DNA of 64,000 nt, taken from Pseudoclavibacter sp. AY1H1 (GTDB lineage: Bacteria; Actinomycetota; Actinomycetes; Actinomycetales; Microbacteriaceae). The notes below the pieces were generated by a model. The model was not told the DNA's origin, made no database searches, and worked only from the letters and a program-made list of their open reading frames with translations. The position numbers and the translations under genes are program-made. Positions within the stretch are counted from its first letter, which is position 1; each line of letters starts with the position of its first letter. Positions 1 to 9,055 of this stretch are shown here, one piece after another. The stretch lies in contig NZ_PSXX01000011.1 in assembly GCF_002931055.1 (NCBI RefSeq), positions 1 through 64,000 on the forward strand, read 5' to 3'.

Positions 1-31
1 CCCCTCGCCCCCGCCGCTCGCCCCCATCGCG

Positions 32-86
32 CAGAGCTGACTTGTGGTCGTCAACCTCGCGCGAGAACGACCACAAGTCAGCTCTG
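32..86. repeat. Long palindrome A downstream of the DUF559 gene
   Basis: Perfect 20-bp inverted arms (32-51 and 67-86) flank a 15-nt centre that contains the self-complementary CTCGCGCGAG. The arms carry the core TGACTTGTGGTCGT followed by CAA, which is also present in palindrome B (1175-1231). There is no T-tract, so it is not a classical terminator, although it could stop transcription of the minus-strand gene ending at 97. Confidence 0.85.
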
Positions 87-96
87 GGCGAAGGCC

Positions 97-1014
97 TCAG
101 CGTGGACGCATCGCCGCGCGGAGTCGGGCGAAGAGGCGCGTCGGGTCCTGGATGTCGCGTCGGGTGATCTGGATGACGGTCCAGCCGAGGCTCTCGAGCT
201 CACGTCGTCGCTCGATGTCCTCCACCGCCTTCGCCACGGTGAAATGGTGTTCTCCGTCGTATTCGAGCGCGATCTTCAGCGAGGGATAGGCGAGGTCGAT
301 CCGTGCCACGAAACGCCGCCCGTCGAAGACGCGGTGCTGCAGCACGGGTTCCGGGAAGCGGGCCGAGATGAGGGCGTGGCGAAGCCGGGATTCTCCGGGC
401 GACTCGACCTGCGGTCTGGCGAGTTCGACGGCAGCACGGAGCTGGGCGACTCCAGCACGTTTCGCCCAGGCGTCTGCGACTGCACGGAGCTCGTCCAGCG
501 TGGCCAGCGAGCCGCCGTGGCGCCGTCCGGGGTAGTTGTCTGCGCGTGTGAGAAGTGCATCCGCCTGCACGAGGGTTTCGCGCGGGCTGACCTGAGCGGC
601 GAGCTGCGCCCAGGCGACGCAGGGCGACAGCAGTCGGACACCCTCGAACTCGCGGTCGCTGAACAGGTGCGGAGCCAGCCGGATGCCCGTGACCGCGACT
701 CCCGTTGGGACGTGCCGTGGACTCCGCACGGCGACGAACGTGTGTCTGCGCGATTCGATGGCAAGCGGGAGCGGGATTCCCCAGACCCGGCAGGCGGAGA
801 CGCTGGCCAGCGCGACGTCCCGCGGTGAGGCTCTCGCGTAGGCGAGGTCGGCGTCTCGCGGTGACGTGATCTCGCGGGTGGTTCTGATGCCGCGGTGCGG
901 GCCGGTCGTCGTCGACGCTCTGACCTGACCCCGCGTGATTCCGCTCTCGAGAGCAGCGGAATAGCGGAACGTCGTGTTGGCGAACTCGGGTGGGAGCGGC
1001 GTCTTGGGTCGCAT
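97..1014 (-). CDS. DUF559 domain protein (Vsr/restriction-endonuclease-like fold)
   Basis: A protein of about 305 aa. The last 100 residues show the DUF559 pattern: EYDGEHH, then a D-x-x-R run, LESLGWTVIQIT and a final RDI. This matches the very-short-patch-repair-like PD-(D/E)XK fold. The N-terminal part resembles the AbiEi-like region common in actinobacterial DUF559 proteins, but is weakly conserved. The role is unknown; nicking nuclease, antitoxin-like or mobile-element-linked functions are all possible. The start is set at the ATG at 1014: TACCGT lies 6 nt upstream and there is no Shine-Dalgarno, suggesting a leaderless mRNA. An ATG at 1056 is an in-frame alternative, with a GGGGAG immediately adjacent. 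The gene is enclosed by two related palindromes and stands alone downstream of lysS. Confidence 0.75.
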   Translation of the reverse strand: MRPKTPLPPEFANTTFRYSAALESGITRGQVRASTTTGPHRGIRTTREITSPRDADLAYARASPRDVALASVSACRVWGIPLPLAIESRRHTFVAVRSPRHVPTGVAVTGIRLAPHLFSDREFEGVRLLSPCVAWAQLAAQVSPRETLVQADALLTRADNYPGRRHGGSLATLDELRAVADAWAKRAGVAQLRAAVELARPQVESPGESRLRHALISARFPEPVLQHRVFDGRRFVARIDLAYPSLKIALEYDGEHHFTVAKAVEDIERRRELESLGWTVIQITRRDIQDPTRLFARLRAAMRPR

Positions 1015-1174
1015 GCAGGAACGGTAGATGGATGCGCGCGGCTGCGCCCCGCCCATCTCCCCGCCTGTGGAGAGGGCACTCTCGACACCCGACGTGCCTG
1101 CAAACCGCCCCGCCCACGCGCCATCCCGCGCGCCATCCCGCCCGCCCTCGCGCCGCCCCGCGCGATCCCACGCT

Positions 1175-1231
1175 CCAAAGATGACTTGTGGTCGTCAAAC
1201 TCGAGGTTTGACGACCACAAGTCATCTTTGG
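1175..1231. repeat. Long palindrome B between lysS and the DUF559 gene
   Basis: Two perfect 26-bp arms (1175-1200 and 1206-1231) are separated by TCGAG. The arms contain TGACTTGTGGTCGTCAA, the same 17-bp core as palindrome A; the outer bases differ (CCAAAGA here, CAGAGC there). It sits 35 nt past the lysS stop, so it may also end the lysS transcript. Confidence 0.88.
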
Positions 1232-1266
1232 GAAGACTGGGGGCGGGGAGCTACCTCACGCGGGCC

Positions 1267-2766
1267 CTACTTGACGAGGGGGAACAGCACCGTCTCGCGG
1301 ATGCCGAGGCCGGTGATGGCCATGAGCAGGCGGTCGATGCCCATGCCCATGCCGCCGGAAGGAGGCATGGCGTGCTCCAGCGCAGCGAGGAAGTCCTCGT
1401 CGACGCGCATCGCCTCGGCGTCTCCCCGCGCCCCGAGCGCCGCCTGCTCGACGAAGCGGGCGCGCTGCTCGACGGGGTCGATGAGCTCCGAGTACCCGGT
1501 CGCGAGCTCGAAGCCGCGAACGTACAGGTCCCACTTCTCGACGACCCCGGGGATCGAGCGGTGGGATGCGGTGAGCGGCGACGTCTCGACGGGGAAGTCC
1601 ATGACGAACGTCGGGCGCGTGAGGCCCTCCTTCACGAAGTGCTCCCAGAGCTCTTCGACGAGCTTGCCGTGCGTGGGGTGGTCGACCTCGACCTCGACCT
1701 TCGCCGCGAGCGCCTCGAGCTCGGCGAGCGACGTCGACGGCGTGATCTCGACGCCTGCCGCCTCCGACAGCGACGGGTACATGGAGACTCGGTCCCAGTC
1801 ACCGCCGAGATCGAACTCGGTGCCATCCACCCAGGTCACGACGTGCGAGCCGGCGACGGCCTGGGCCGCGTTCTGCACGAGCTCCTGGGTGAGGTCGGCG
1901 ATCGAGGTGTAGTCGCCGTAGGCCTGGTAGGCCTCGAGCATCGCGAACTCGGGGCTGTGGGTCGAGTCGGCGCCTTCGTTGCGGAAGTTGCGGTTGATCT
2001 CGAAGACCCGGTCGAGGCCGCCGACGACGGCTCGCTTCAGGTACAGCTCGGGCGCGATGCGCAGGAACAGCTCGGTGTCGAACGCGTTGGAGTGCGTCAC
2101 GAACGGGCGGGCCGCGGCGCCGCCGTGCATGGTCTGCAGCATGGGCGTCTCGACTTCGAGGAACTCGTGGTTCGCGAAGGTCTGGCGCAGCGAGGCGTTG
2201 GTCTTGGCACGAGCGACCACCACCTCCCGGGCGACGGGTCGCTGGATGAGATCGAGGTAGCGCTGGCGGACGCGCGTCTCGTCGCTCAGTTCGGCGTGGA
2301 GGTTCGGGAGCGGCCGGACGGCCTTGGACGCCATCCGCCATTCGTCGGCCATGATGCTGAGCTCGCCGCGGCGAGACGAGATGATCTCACCGGCAGCGAA
2401 GACGTGGTCGCCGAGGTCGACGTATTCCTTCCACAGGTCGAGCTGCTCCTGGCCGACGACGGCGAGCGACAGCATGATCTGGATGCGCGACCCATCGCCC
2501 GCCTGGAGGCTCGCGAAGCAGAGCTTGCCGGTGTTGCGGAGGTGCACGATGCGCCCCGCGACGCCCGCGCGCTCGCCGGTCGACGCGCCGTCTTCCAGTT
2601 CGGTGTGGGCTGCCCGCACTTCCGCGATGGTGTGCGTGATGGGGAGCGTCAGGGGGTAGGGCGCGATGCCCGACTCCAGCATCCGCGCGCGCTTTTCGAG
2701 ACGCACCTGCTTCTGCTCGGAGGCTTCGGCCTCGGAGAGTGCGTCTTGGATGGGCGCGTCGGCCAT
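1267..2766 (-). CDS. lysS: Lysyl-tRNA synthetase, class II
   Basis: Attaches lysine to tRNA-Lys in the cytoplasm. The protein is 499 aa, the usual length. An OB-fold anticodon-binding domain lies at about residues 65-150. The class II core follows, with motif 2 around residues 255-280 ([14 protein letters not shown]) and motif 3 at the C-terminus ([18 protein letters not shown]). The ATG at 2766 has AAGGAG 6 nt upstream. The reading frame stays open further upstream, but that stretch is antisense to the phosphatase gene and has no conservation. It is the last gene of a same-strand series with panC and the PH-domain genes and is followed by palindrome B. Confidence 0.97.
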   Translation of the reverse strand: MADAPIQDALSEAEASEQKQVRLEKRARMLESGIAPYPLTLPITHTIAEVRAAHTELEDGASTGERAGVAGRIVHLRNTGKLCFASLQAGDGSRIQIMLSLAVVGQEQLDLWKEYVDLGDHVFAAGEIISSRRGELSIMADEWRMASKAVRPLPNLHAELSDETRVRQRYLDLIQRPVAREVVVARAKTNASLRQTFANHEFLEVETPMLQTMHGGAAARPFVTHSNAFDTELFLRIAPELYLKRAVVGGLDRVFEINRNFRNEGADSTHSPEFAMLEAYQAYGDYTSIADLTQELVQNAAQAVAGSHVVTWVDGTEFDLGGDWDRVSMYPSLSEAAGVEITPSTSLAELEALAAKVEVEVDHPTHGKLVEELWEHFVKEGLTRPTFVMDFPVETSPLTASHRSIPGVVEKWDLYVRGFELATGYSELIDPVEQRARFVEQAALGARGDAEAMRVDEDFLAALEHAMPPSGGMGMGIDRLLMAITGLGIRETVLFPLVK

Positions 2767-2896
2767 TCGGGCTCCTTGCGTTTCGTGCGGCTGGGTGTGG
2801 ATGCGTGTCCCGGGCGCGACGAATGGCGCTCGGAAACGCACTCCCCCAGTTTGGTGCACTTCGCGCCGTCGCGCGAACCGGCGAGCCTCGAGGAGG

Positions 2897-3592
2897 CTAC
2901 GCGGTGCGGGCCTTCGCCCAGTCGACGACGCCCTCGAGGTAGGCGATGATCGTCTCGGCCGCTGGCACGAGCTCGCGGCCCGAGCGCTGGTAGGTCTCGT
3001 CCGAGCGGCGGAACGGGTCGACCACGTCGTAGTCGGCGGCGTTCTCGAGCGGAGCGACGAGGCCGCGCAGCGGGGCGGCGGCGGCAACGGCCGCGGCGAG
3101 CGCGGCGGTGACGATGTCCTGCTCTGAGGCGCCAGCGCCGGCGCCGTCTGTGGCGCCTTCGAGCGCTTCGCGGCGCGAGCGACGCGAGCCGTGGCTCGCG
3201 CCCGGCGCCTCATAGGACTCCTCGAGGTCTTCCGCGGTGACCTGGCTCGCGATGTGCGCGAACTCGCGCAGCGTGAACGTGCGCCGGACGACGGAGGGGG
3301 CGAGCTCGACGATGCGCTGGCGGTGGTCGCGGGAGAGCGCCAGCACGAGGCCTGCTCCGCGGGCGATGTCTTCCGTGAGCTGCCTCGAGATGTGCGCTTC
3401 CGCATCCGTCACCCCGTACTGGGCTGCGAGCGCGAGTGCCTGCTGCGGCATACCGCTGCCGACGAGGGCACCTGTTCCCGCACTCTCGACGGTGACGCCG
3501 GGCAGATCCCGGAGTCCGTCTCGAAGCAGCTGCTCAGCGAGTGGCGAACGGCAGATGTTGCCCGTGCAGACCGTCAGGATGCGAAAGCTCAT
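2897..3592 (-). CDS. Low-molecular-weight protein-tyrosine phosphatase family
   Basis: Probably removes phosphate from protein tyrosine in the cytoplasm. The P-loop CTGNICRS (Cys9 to Arg15) is at the N-terminus, and the general-acid Asp is in [13 protein letters not shown] near the C-terminus. At 231 aa it is longer than the usual 150 or so. The extra residues form an Ala/Gly/Glu-rich insert between about residues 120 and 175, which is probably disordered. The ATG at 3592 follows GGGGGA with 8-nt spacing. It lies between panC and lysS and is separate from the capsule-locus phosphatase at 28672, so its substrate cannot be deduced from context. All catalytic residues of the family are present. 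Confidence 0.88.
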   Translation of the reverse strand: MSFRILTVCTGNICRSPLAEQLLRDGLRDLPGVTVESAGTGALVGSGMPQQALALAAQYGVTDAEAHISRQLTEDIARGAGLVLALSRDHRQRIVELAPSVVRRTFTLREFAHIASQVTAEDLEESYEAPGASHGSRRSRREALEGATDGAGAGASEQDIVTAALAAAVAAAAPLRGLVAPLENAADYDVVDPFRRSDETYQRSGRELVPAAETIIAYLEGVVDWAKARTA

Positions 3593-3706
3593 GCGTGTGT
3601 TCCCCCAGGGGTCGTGGAACGTTCAGCGTAGCAACGAGACGAGCGGGACGCGGCACTCGTGCTGTTCGCGCGCGTCCGGCTGAAGCCGGAGCCGCCCGCG
3701 AGCGCC

Positions 3707-4561
3707 TTAGCGGTACTCGCCGACGTAGGCCGGCATGTTGTCGATGAGGCGTGTGGTGCCGACGCGGGCGGCGACGAGCACGAGCGCCGTCCCGCGGTAC
3801 GCCTCATTGACGAGCACGAACGTCTCGGGATCGACGATGGAGACGTAGTCCATCTTCACGAGCTTCTCATCCATGAGGGCGCCCTGGGCCTGCGAGATCA
3901 TCTCGCGGATGCCTCGGTCGCCGTTGGCGGCGGCGGCCGAGAGCGCGCGCACGAGGCTGAGGGCCGCGCTGCGCTCGTCGTCGGAGAGGTAGACGTTGCG
4001 GCTGGAGCGCGCGAGGCCGTCTTCTTCCCGGATGATCGGCGCCCCGACCACGTCGATATCGAGGTCGAGGTCGCGGACGAGGCTCCGCACGAGGAAGAGC
4101 TGCTGTGCATCCTTCTCGCCGAAGACCGCCACGTTCGGGCGGATGATGTTGAAGAGCTTCGCGACGACCGTGAGGACACCGTCGAAGTGCGCGAGCCGGT
4201 GTGCCGCCTCGAGGATGCCCGCGGCGGGTCCGCCGACGAGGCGCGTCTGCTTGATGCCGTTGGGGTACATGTCGCTGACCGCGGGCGCGAACACGTAGTC
4301 GACGCCGGCCGCGTCGAGCTTCGCGAGGTCGTCCTCGAAGGTGCGAGGGTAGCGCTCGAAGTCCTCGCCGGGCGCGAACTGCATCGGGTTCACGAAGACG
4401 GACACCACGGTCTTCGAGGCGCTTCGCTTGGCGATGTCGACAAGCGAAAGATGGCCTTCGTGGAGAGCGCCCATCGTGGGCACCAGGGCGATCGTGTCGG
4501 TTTTCCCGACTTCCCGGAGCACTGCTTTGGCTTCGGCGATCGTGGTCAGAACGTGTGGCAA
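3707..4561 (-). CDS. panC: Pantothenate synthetase
   Basis: Condenses pantoate and beta-alanine with ATP to make pantothenate for CoA. The protein is 284 aa. The nucleotidyl-binding HIGH-like motif is in PTMGALHEGHLSL (residues 28-40). VFVNPMQFAPGEDF and the late RSSRNVYLS stretch are also typical. No ATG is available at the right place. A TTG at 4561 follows GAGGAGG with 4-nt spacing and gives the family-standard N-terminus. Further upstream the frame runs into the C-terminus of the DUF2520 gene. The gap to that gene is 28 nt, so the two are likely one operon; this pairing is common in actinobacteria. Confidence 0.95.
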   Translation of the reverse strand: MPHVLTTIAEAKAVLREVGKTDTIALVPTMGALHEGHLSLVDIAKRSASKTVVSVFVNPMQFAPGEDFERYPRTFEDDLAKLDAAGVDYVFAPAVSDMYPNGIKQTRLVGGPAAGILEAAHRLAHFDGVLTVVAKLFNIIRPNVAVFGEKDAQQLFLVRSLVRDLDLDIDVVGAPIIREEDGLARSSRNVYLSDDERSAALSLVRALSAAAANGDRGIREMISQAQGALMDEKLVKMDYVSIVDPETFVLVNEAYRGTALVLVAARVGTTRLIDNMPAYVGEYR

Positions 4562-4589
4562 GAGCCCTCCTCGGAACCTGCGGCTGCCG

Positions 4590-5327
4590 CTACGAGCGCG
4601 GGTCCGCCTCAGGAAGCGTACCGTCGAGCGGGTCGAGGCGTTGCGGGGTGGCGTCGGCGAGGGCGTTGTCTGCGGCCGAGCGCACGAGGCTGGAGAGCAT
4701 GAAGCCGGGGTTCTCGACACCGATTCCGGTGAGCAGCTCCGTGGCCTGCTTGACGATGGAGCGAGTGAACTCCGTCGCAGTGTGGAGTGCTTCCGCGTAG
4801 GTCGGGCGGTCCTGCTCGGCGATGACGACCGGCTCCGCGCCGATCTCGACGACGAGGGCCTGCGCGATGGGCAGCACCGGCCGCGGCGCGGTCACTGCGC
4901 ACCAGGCTTCCTTGAGGCGGTGCAGGTCGAGGCTCGTTCCGGTGATCTCGATCGCGGGATGCACGGCGAGCGGGATCACGCCTCGGTCGAGCGCCGTGCC
5001 GAGCACGGCAGTCCCGCGCCCGGCGACGGTGTGCAGGACCAGCTGACCCGCGACCCACGCTTTGGTCTCGGAGAGCTCGAGGACACGTGCTTCGAGCTCG
5101 TCCTCGTCGAAGGCGAGGATCACGAGCTCACTGCGCTCGATGGCCTGCCGCTGGGTGAGGTTGGGGGCCCCGGGCAGCATGGCGGATGCGCGCTCGGTCG
5201 CTTCGACGGACTCGGTGGCGACGCCGACCAGCGCGTGCCCGGCTCCGGCGAGTGCCGTTGCGACGATGAGGCCTGTGGGCGAGTCCCCCACGAGTCCTAT
5301 GCCGAGCCGTCCCTCCCGTGTGCTCAT
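4590..5327 (-). CDS. DUF2520 protein with NAD(P)-binding Rossmann-like fold
   Basis: A 245-aa protein. The N-terminal glycine-rich segment (GIGLVGDSPTGLIVATAL) starts an F420/NADP-oxidoreductase-like Rossmann domain. The C-terminal helical half matches DUF2520 (AVHPAIEITGTSLDL, then a long alpha-helical region). The family sits next to panC in many actinobacteria and has been linked to a ketopantoate-reductase-like role, but that function is not shown here. It starts at the ATG at 5327, which overlaps the stop of the PH-domain gene by 4 nt, implying translational coupling. Confidence 0.8.
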   Translation of the reverse strand: MSTREGRLGIGLVGDSPTGLIVATALAGAGHALVGVATESVEATERASAMLPGAPNLTQRQAIERSELVILAFDEDELEARVLELSETKAWVAGQLVLHTVAGRGTAVLGTALDRGVIPLAVHPAIEITGTSLDLHRLKEAWCAVTAPRPVLPIAQALVVEIGAEPVVIAEQDRPTYAEALHTATEFTRSIVKQATELLTGIGVENPGFMLSSLVRSAADNALADATPQRLDPLDGTLPEADPRS

Positions 5328-7810
5328 GCGTTGCCCTCCGGAGCCTGTCTGCTGTCGTGGCCCGGCTGCTGGTCTGGCGCGGTGCCGTTCTCCCGCTGCT
5401 CCCGCAGCTGACGTCGGGTCAGTGGCTGCGCCTGGTCGGCGGCACCCGCAGACTCTTGGGCCTGGTCGCTCGCGATCTGCGGCGCCGCCGTGGGGGCAGC
5501 CTCGCGCTCGACTGGCGGGCGGTGCGTCGGCGCGGGGGCGATCGTGGCCGGCGACTGGATGGGAGTCGGGGTCGTGTCGATCGCGGACTCCACCGACGCA
5601 GGCGGCGCGGCGACGGGTTCCCAGGAGACGGGGGCCCAGGCGCCGTTCGCCGGCGGCCCTGGGACGGGACCGATGGACGTGGGCGAGGGCGCCGGAGCCA
5701 GAGCCGGAGACGGAGACGCTGAAGGACCGGGGGTGGTCGCAGGCGGGCCTGCGCTCTCGGGAGGAGCAGAAGGGCCGACGCCAGCTGAGGGCATGGATCC
5801 TGCTGAGCTGGCTGAGCCGAACTGCGCCGGGATCCTCGAGAGATCCGGCGCGGGCGTGGCCCGCTGGGCGGCGACCGGTTCCGCGACGGGCGGTGTGGAG
5901 GTGCCGTCCACACCGCTCTGAGCGAGAGCCTGCTGATATTCGCGTTCGGCCTGCAGCACGGCGATCGTCTGACTGTCGACGGCGATCCCGCGGCTTTCCG
6001 CGTCGGCAACGCGCATGCGCGCGGTTGCGATGGCGCTGAGCGTGGCGGCCTCGCGCCAGCGGTGGGACGTGTCGAGGCTCGCGGCGCGAATGGCGACGGC
6101 GGAGACGTCGTCGAAGAGTCGGACGCCGATGTCGCCGTCGACCATGCCGATGCGGGTCGTGACGCCCATGCCGAGCACGGTGTGGGCGTGGAGGTTGACG
6201 ACGTTCGCGAAGTAGCCCACTGGGCCGCGGTCGAGTCCGATGGACTGCATCCGCTCAGCGGGCACGATGGTGAGCTTGCGTGACCAGGCGCCGAAGCGCA
6301 GGTAGAGGGCGCGGCTGTCGAGGCGGAAGCCGTGTCGCCGCCACGAGAAGGGCCGCATCCACGCCGCGCGCTTGGGGGCCGTGACGAAGTAGTCGTCGTC
6401 GCCCTTGCTGTACATGCCGAGCTCGATGAGACGGCGCACCTCATCGTTGACGAGCATCGGGAGGAGGAGCGCGAGCACACGCTCGGTCTCAGCTCGCGTG
6501 CCGACAGGGAGCACGAGGTTGCGGGTGAGCGCTGCCTGGTTCTGCGAGCCGTCGGAGGAGACCTGCTCGGTGCCTGCGCGGGTGATGCGGACCATCCACC
6601 AGTCGAAGGGGCGCCAGAAGAGGGGCTGGGAGACCTGGACGGCGTGGATCCGGCCGGGCGGGACCGTGTCGTTGCTCGTGGTGAGGAGCCCTCGCCCGAC
6701 GCGCACGCCGTCGGGCGTCGCGGCGATGCTGTAGTTGAGGGATGGCAGGATCTGACCGGCCGTGATGGCGAAGAACACCGCGCCGAGAGGCAGGATCGAG
6801 AAGAGCAGCCACCAGAACTCGAAGGTGAAGGTGATGATGAGCCCCGCGATGAGCGTGAGGATGACGACGACGAGCCACGGGTTGACGAGGTTGGCGACGA
6901 CGAGGCGCCACGGCGGGAGGCGCACCACCGACTGCGGCGCCACTTCTCCGGGGGCGAGCTCGGGGCTCGTGAGCTCCTCGACTCGCTGCGCGAAGAACTC
7001 GGAGGCTCTCGTGCGCAGCTGCTCGGCGGTCGGCGGGCGCTGGGCCGCTCCCTGGCCCACTGCCCCGGCACCGCTCGGCTGGCCTGCGCTCGTCGGCATG
7101 TGCATGCCGCCGTTGGCACCTGCGAAACCGGGCTGAGCGGGGCCCTCGAACGACTGGCCGTGGGCTGCGCGCTCGTTGCGCTTCGCCCCCGATGCGCGTT
7201 GCAGGATGCCGGCGCGAATGCCGTCGGCGTCGCGGGTGCGGACATAGACGAGCTGGATGTTCGCGTTCTCGCCGGCGACGCCGATCTCGATCTTGGACGC
7301 CCCGACGATTCTCGCGACGAGCGGGCGCTGAATGTTGATGTCCTGCACTCGATCGAGTCGCGCCTGACGGCTCTTCCGGAACAGCACGCCGCTCTGCAGC
7401 TCGATCGTGGTGTCGCTGACTCGGAACTGCGCGAAGCGCCACGAGAGGTAGCTGAAGAGTCCCAGGAGGATGATGACGAGGAGCGTCCCGAGCGCGGCCC
7501 AGAGCAGCCAGGTCTGGTTCTCGAAGACCATTCTCGTGGGGTCGTACTCGGCGCCGCTGTACTCGTCGAGCTGCGGGAAGATGAAGCTCGTGATCGTCTG
7601 CCAGGACTGGTTGATGAGGAAGGCGCCGATCGCGATGACGAACACGCCGACTTTGAGGAGCGGTGTGAGCGGGTGGAGTCGATGCCACTCACCGTCGATC
7701 AGGTCGGAGCCCTGGCCGAGCGCCGGCCCCGGAGGCTGCGCCTGTGGCGCCCCAGACGGCGGGCCCCCGAACTGGGCGCCGGGTGACTGAGGCGGGAGGT
7801 GGGCACTCAT
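5324..7810 (-). CDS. Bacterial PH-domain membrane protein, YdbT-like, with long Pro/Ala/Ser tail
   Basis: An 828-aa membrane protein. After a Pro/Gln-rich leader there are two hydrophobic segments near residues 55-75 and 100-120. The first bPH2 domain follows (FRVSDTTIELQSGVLFRKSRQA). A second membrane pair and two further PH-like repeats are next (ISIAATPDGVRVGRGLL and the RALYLRFGAWSRKLT region). This is the YdbT arrangement of three PH modules. About the last 190 residues are low-complexity Pro/Ala/Ser ending in a basic LTRRQLREQRE patch, unusual for the family. In bacilli the YdbS/YdbT pair affects resistance to antimicrobial peptides; the role here is unknown. The start overlaps the upstream YdbS-like stop by 1 nt. 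Confidence 0.85.
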   Translation of the reverse strand: MSAHLPPQSPGAQFGGPPSGAPQAQPPGPALGQGSDLIDGEWHRLHPLTPLLKVGVFVIAIGAFLINQSWQTITSFIFPQLDEYSGAEYDPTRMVFENQTWLLWAALGTLLVIILLGLFSYLSWRFAQFRVSDTTIELQSGVLFRKSRQARLDRVQDINIQRPLVARIVGASKIEIGVAGENANIQLVYVRTRDADGIRAGILQRASGAKRNERAAHGQSFEGPAQPGFAGANGGMHMPTSAGQPSGAGAVGQGAAQRPPTAEQLRTRASEFFAQRVEELTSPELAPGEVAPQSVVRLPPWRLVVANLVNPWLVVVILTLIAGLIITFTFEFWWLLFSILPLGAVFFAITAGQILPSLNYSIAATPDGVRVGRGLLTTSNDTVPPGRIHAVQVSQPLFWRPFDWWMVRITRAGTEQVSSDGSQNQAALTRNLVLPVGTRAETERVLALLLPMLVNDEVRRLIELGMYSKGDDDYFVTAPKRAAWMRPFSWRRHGFRLDSRALYLRFGAWSRKLTIVPAERMQSIGLDRGPVGYFANVVNLHAHTVLGMGVTTRIGMVDGDIGVRLFDDVSAVAIRAASLDTSHRWREAATLSAIATARMRVADAESRGIAVDSQTIAVLQAEREYQQALAQSGVDGTSTPPVAEPVAAQRATPAPDLSRIPAQFGSASSAGSMPSAGVGPSAPPESAGPPATTPGPSASPSPALAPAPSPTSIGPVPGPPANGAWAPVSWEPVAAPPASVESAIDTTPTPIQSPATIAPAPTHRPPVEREAAPTAAPQIASDQAQESAGAADQAQPLTRRQLREQRENGTAPDQQPGHDSRQAPEGNA

Positions 7811-8295
7811 CAGAGCCCTGCTCGACGAGTCTCGGCGAGTGCGACGAGGTCGTCCCGGAGCTTCTCGGCGTCGCGCCAATCGAGGCCGGGAATGGTCACG
7901 TTGGTGATCGCGGCGGCGGTGACGACCTTGAGCGAGGAGAGCCCGAAGATGCGGGTGACCGGACCGCGTTGGATGTCGACCAGCTGCAGACGGCCGTACG
8001 GGATCGCGACCATGCGGCTCCAGAAGAGACCACGGCGGAAGACGAGGTCGTCCTGGCGCAGCTGGTAGCCGATGGCGCGCACGCGTCGCCATTCGAAGGG
8101 GATGGAGATGAGGATCAGCAGGAGGATGGCACCAGGGGCCAACGCGATCCAGTTCGAAACGTCCGGGATCACGAGGAGAACGATGACTCCCGCGAGCGCC
8201 ACAAGCGCCCAGAAGAACGCCCCGAGGAGTTCAGACCAGATGTACTTCGCGGAAACCCTGCGCCATTGCACGGTGGTGTGGTCAAGCGCGGTCAT
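7810..8295 (-). CDS. Bacterial PH-domain membrane protein, YdbS-like
   Basis: A 161-aa protein with two adjacent transmembrane helices at about residues 25-70. One bPH2 domain follows (YQLRQDDLVFRRGLFWSR, then VAIPYGRLQLVDIQRGPV and LSSLKVVTAA). This is the usual small partner of a YdbT protein and the two probably form a membrane complex. The ATG at 8295 follows GAGGGGG with 4-nt spacing. It is the first gene of the coupled YdbS-YdbT-DUF2520-panC run. Confidence 0.85.
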   Translation of the reverse strand: MTALDHTTVQWRRVSAKYIWSELLGAFFWALVALAGVIVLLVIPDVSNWIALAPGAILLLILISIPFEWRRVRAIGYQLRQDDLVFRRGLFWSRMVAIPYGRLQLVDIQRGPVTRIFGLSSLKVVTAAAITNVTIPGLDWRDAEKLRDDLVALAETRRAGL

Positions 8296-8346
8296 GCTGC
8301 CCCCTCGTTGCGACGTGTCGTCATGCGCCTACCGTATCGAGAACGA

Positions 8347-8358
8347 CCGACATGTCGG
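8347..8358. promoter_or_regulatory. Short perfect palindrome upstream of the YdbS-like gene
   Basis: CCGACATGTCGG lies about 50 nt before the YdbS-like start codon, in the 102-bp gap after the DUF218 gene. Its size and place would suit a dimeric regulator, but nothing else supports this. Confidence 0.2.
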
Positions 8359-8397
8359 GTCGCCCTGCCTGGCATCGGCCGAACTGCACTGTCCGCG

Positions 8398-8955
8398 TCA
8401 GCAGGTCGGTGCGACCAGCGCCTTGATGAATGCCCCGGATTGGTACAGGTACTGCCAGGCCCAGTTGGAGTCGCCGATGCCGACGCCGTCGTCCGTGGCG
8501 AGCACTCCCCCACCAAGGCAGTCGGTGAAGATCATGCGGGCGCGGGAGATGTGGGTGACGCTCGTGACGATCATGACCGACTCCCATCCTTCCGCGGCGG
8601 CCAACCGCTTGACCATGAGCGCTTCCCCTGCCGTGGTGAAGGGTTCCGGGATGAGGCACCGCGTGACGGGCGCGGTGGACGCGTGGTCCGCTCCGACCTC
8701 GCACGCAGGGATGTTGATGGCGGAGTCGATGCCGTAGTCGTCGACGGCGATGACGACCGTGTCGCTGTAGCCGTCGGCGGCCAGTTGCTGGGCGGCCTGG
8801 ATGCGTGCCTCACGCGGCGGACCGAGCACGATGATGGCGTCGACCTCTCGGGGTTCGTCCGTGGAGGGGAAGACGAAGAGGGGAAGTCCGGCTGCGATGA
8901 CGACGACGAGCAGAGCAAGCGCCACGCCTGCCATGGACGCCACCCGTCTCGCCAT
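8398..8955 (-). CDS. YdcF/DUF218 family membrane-anchored protein (ElyC/SanA type)
   Basis: A protein of about 185 aa with one N-terminal transmembrane anchor. The extracytoplasmic DUF218 domain follows: DAIIVLGPPREARIQAA, then TAGEALMVKRLAAAEGW and VTSVTHISRARMIF. Members of the family affect envelope integrity in enterobacteria; the reaction is not established. The start is placed at the ATG at 8955, which has AGGACGGGG upstream. A GTG at 8982 is an in-frame alternative adding nine residues. It is separated from the PH-domain operon by 102 nt. Confidence 0.8.
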   Translation of the reverse strand: MARRVASMAGVALALLVVVIAAGLPLFVFPSTDEPREVDAIIVLGPPREARIQAAQQLAADGYSDTVVIAVDDYGIDSAINIPACEVGADHASTAPVTRCLIPEPFTTAGEALMVKRLAAAEGWESVMIVTSVTHISRARMIFTDCLGGGVLATDDGVGIGDSNWAWQYLYQSGAFIKALVAPTC

Positions 8956-9055
8956 CCCCGTCCTGCTTCCGCTCACCAGCACAGGCTACGTGAGCGGCGG
9001 GACCCGCCTCCGCCAGGCGCCGCGTCTCACTGCCGCGCGCGGTCCGAGCACACCC

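Noticed and set aside
895-2949. 684-codon open frame opposite lysS
   Set aside because: Arg/Asp/Gly-rich antisense shadow of a clear lysS gene in GC-rich DNA, with no ribosome site or domain.
2767-3405. Upstream extension of the lysS reading frame
   Set aside because: Low-complexity Ser/Arg/Pro translation antisense-frame to the phosphatase gene; the ATG at 2766 has a good ribosome site.
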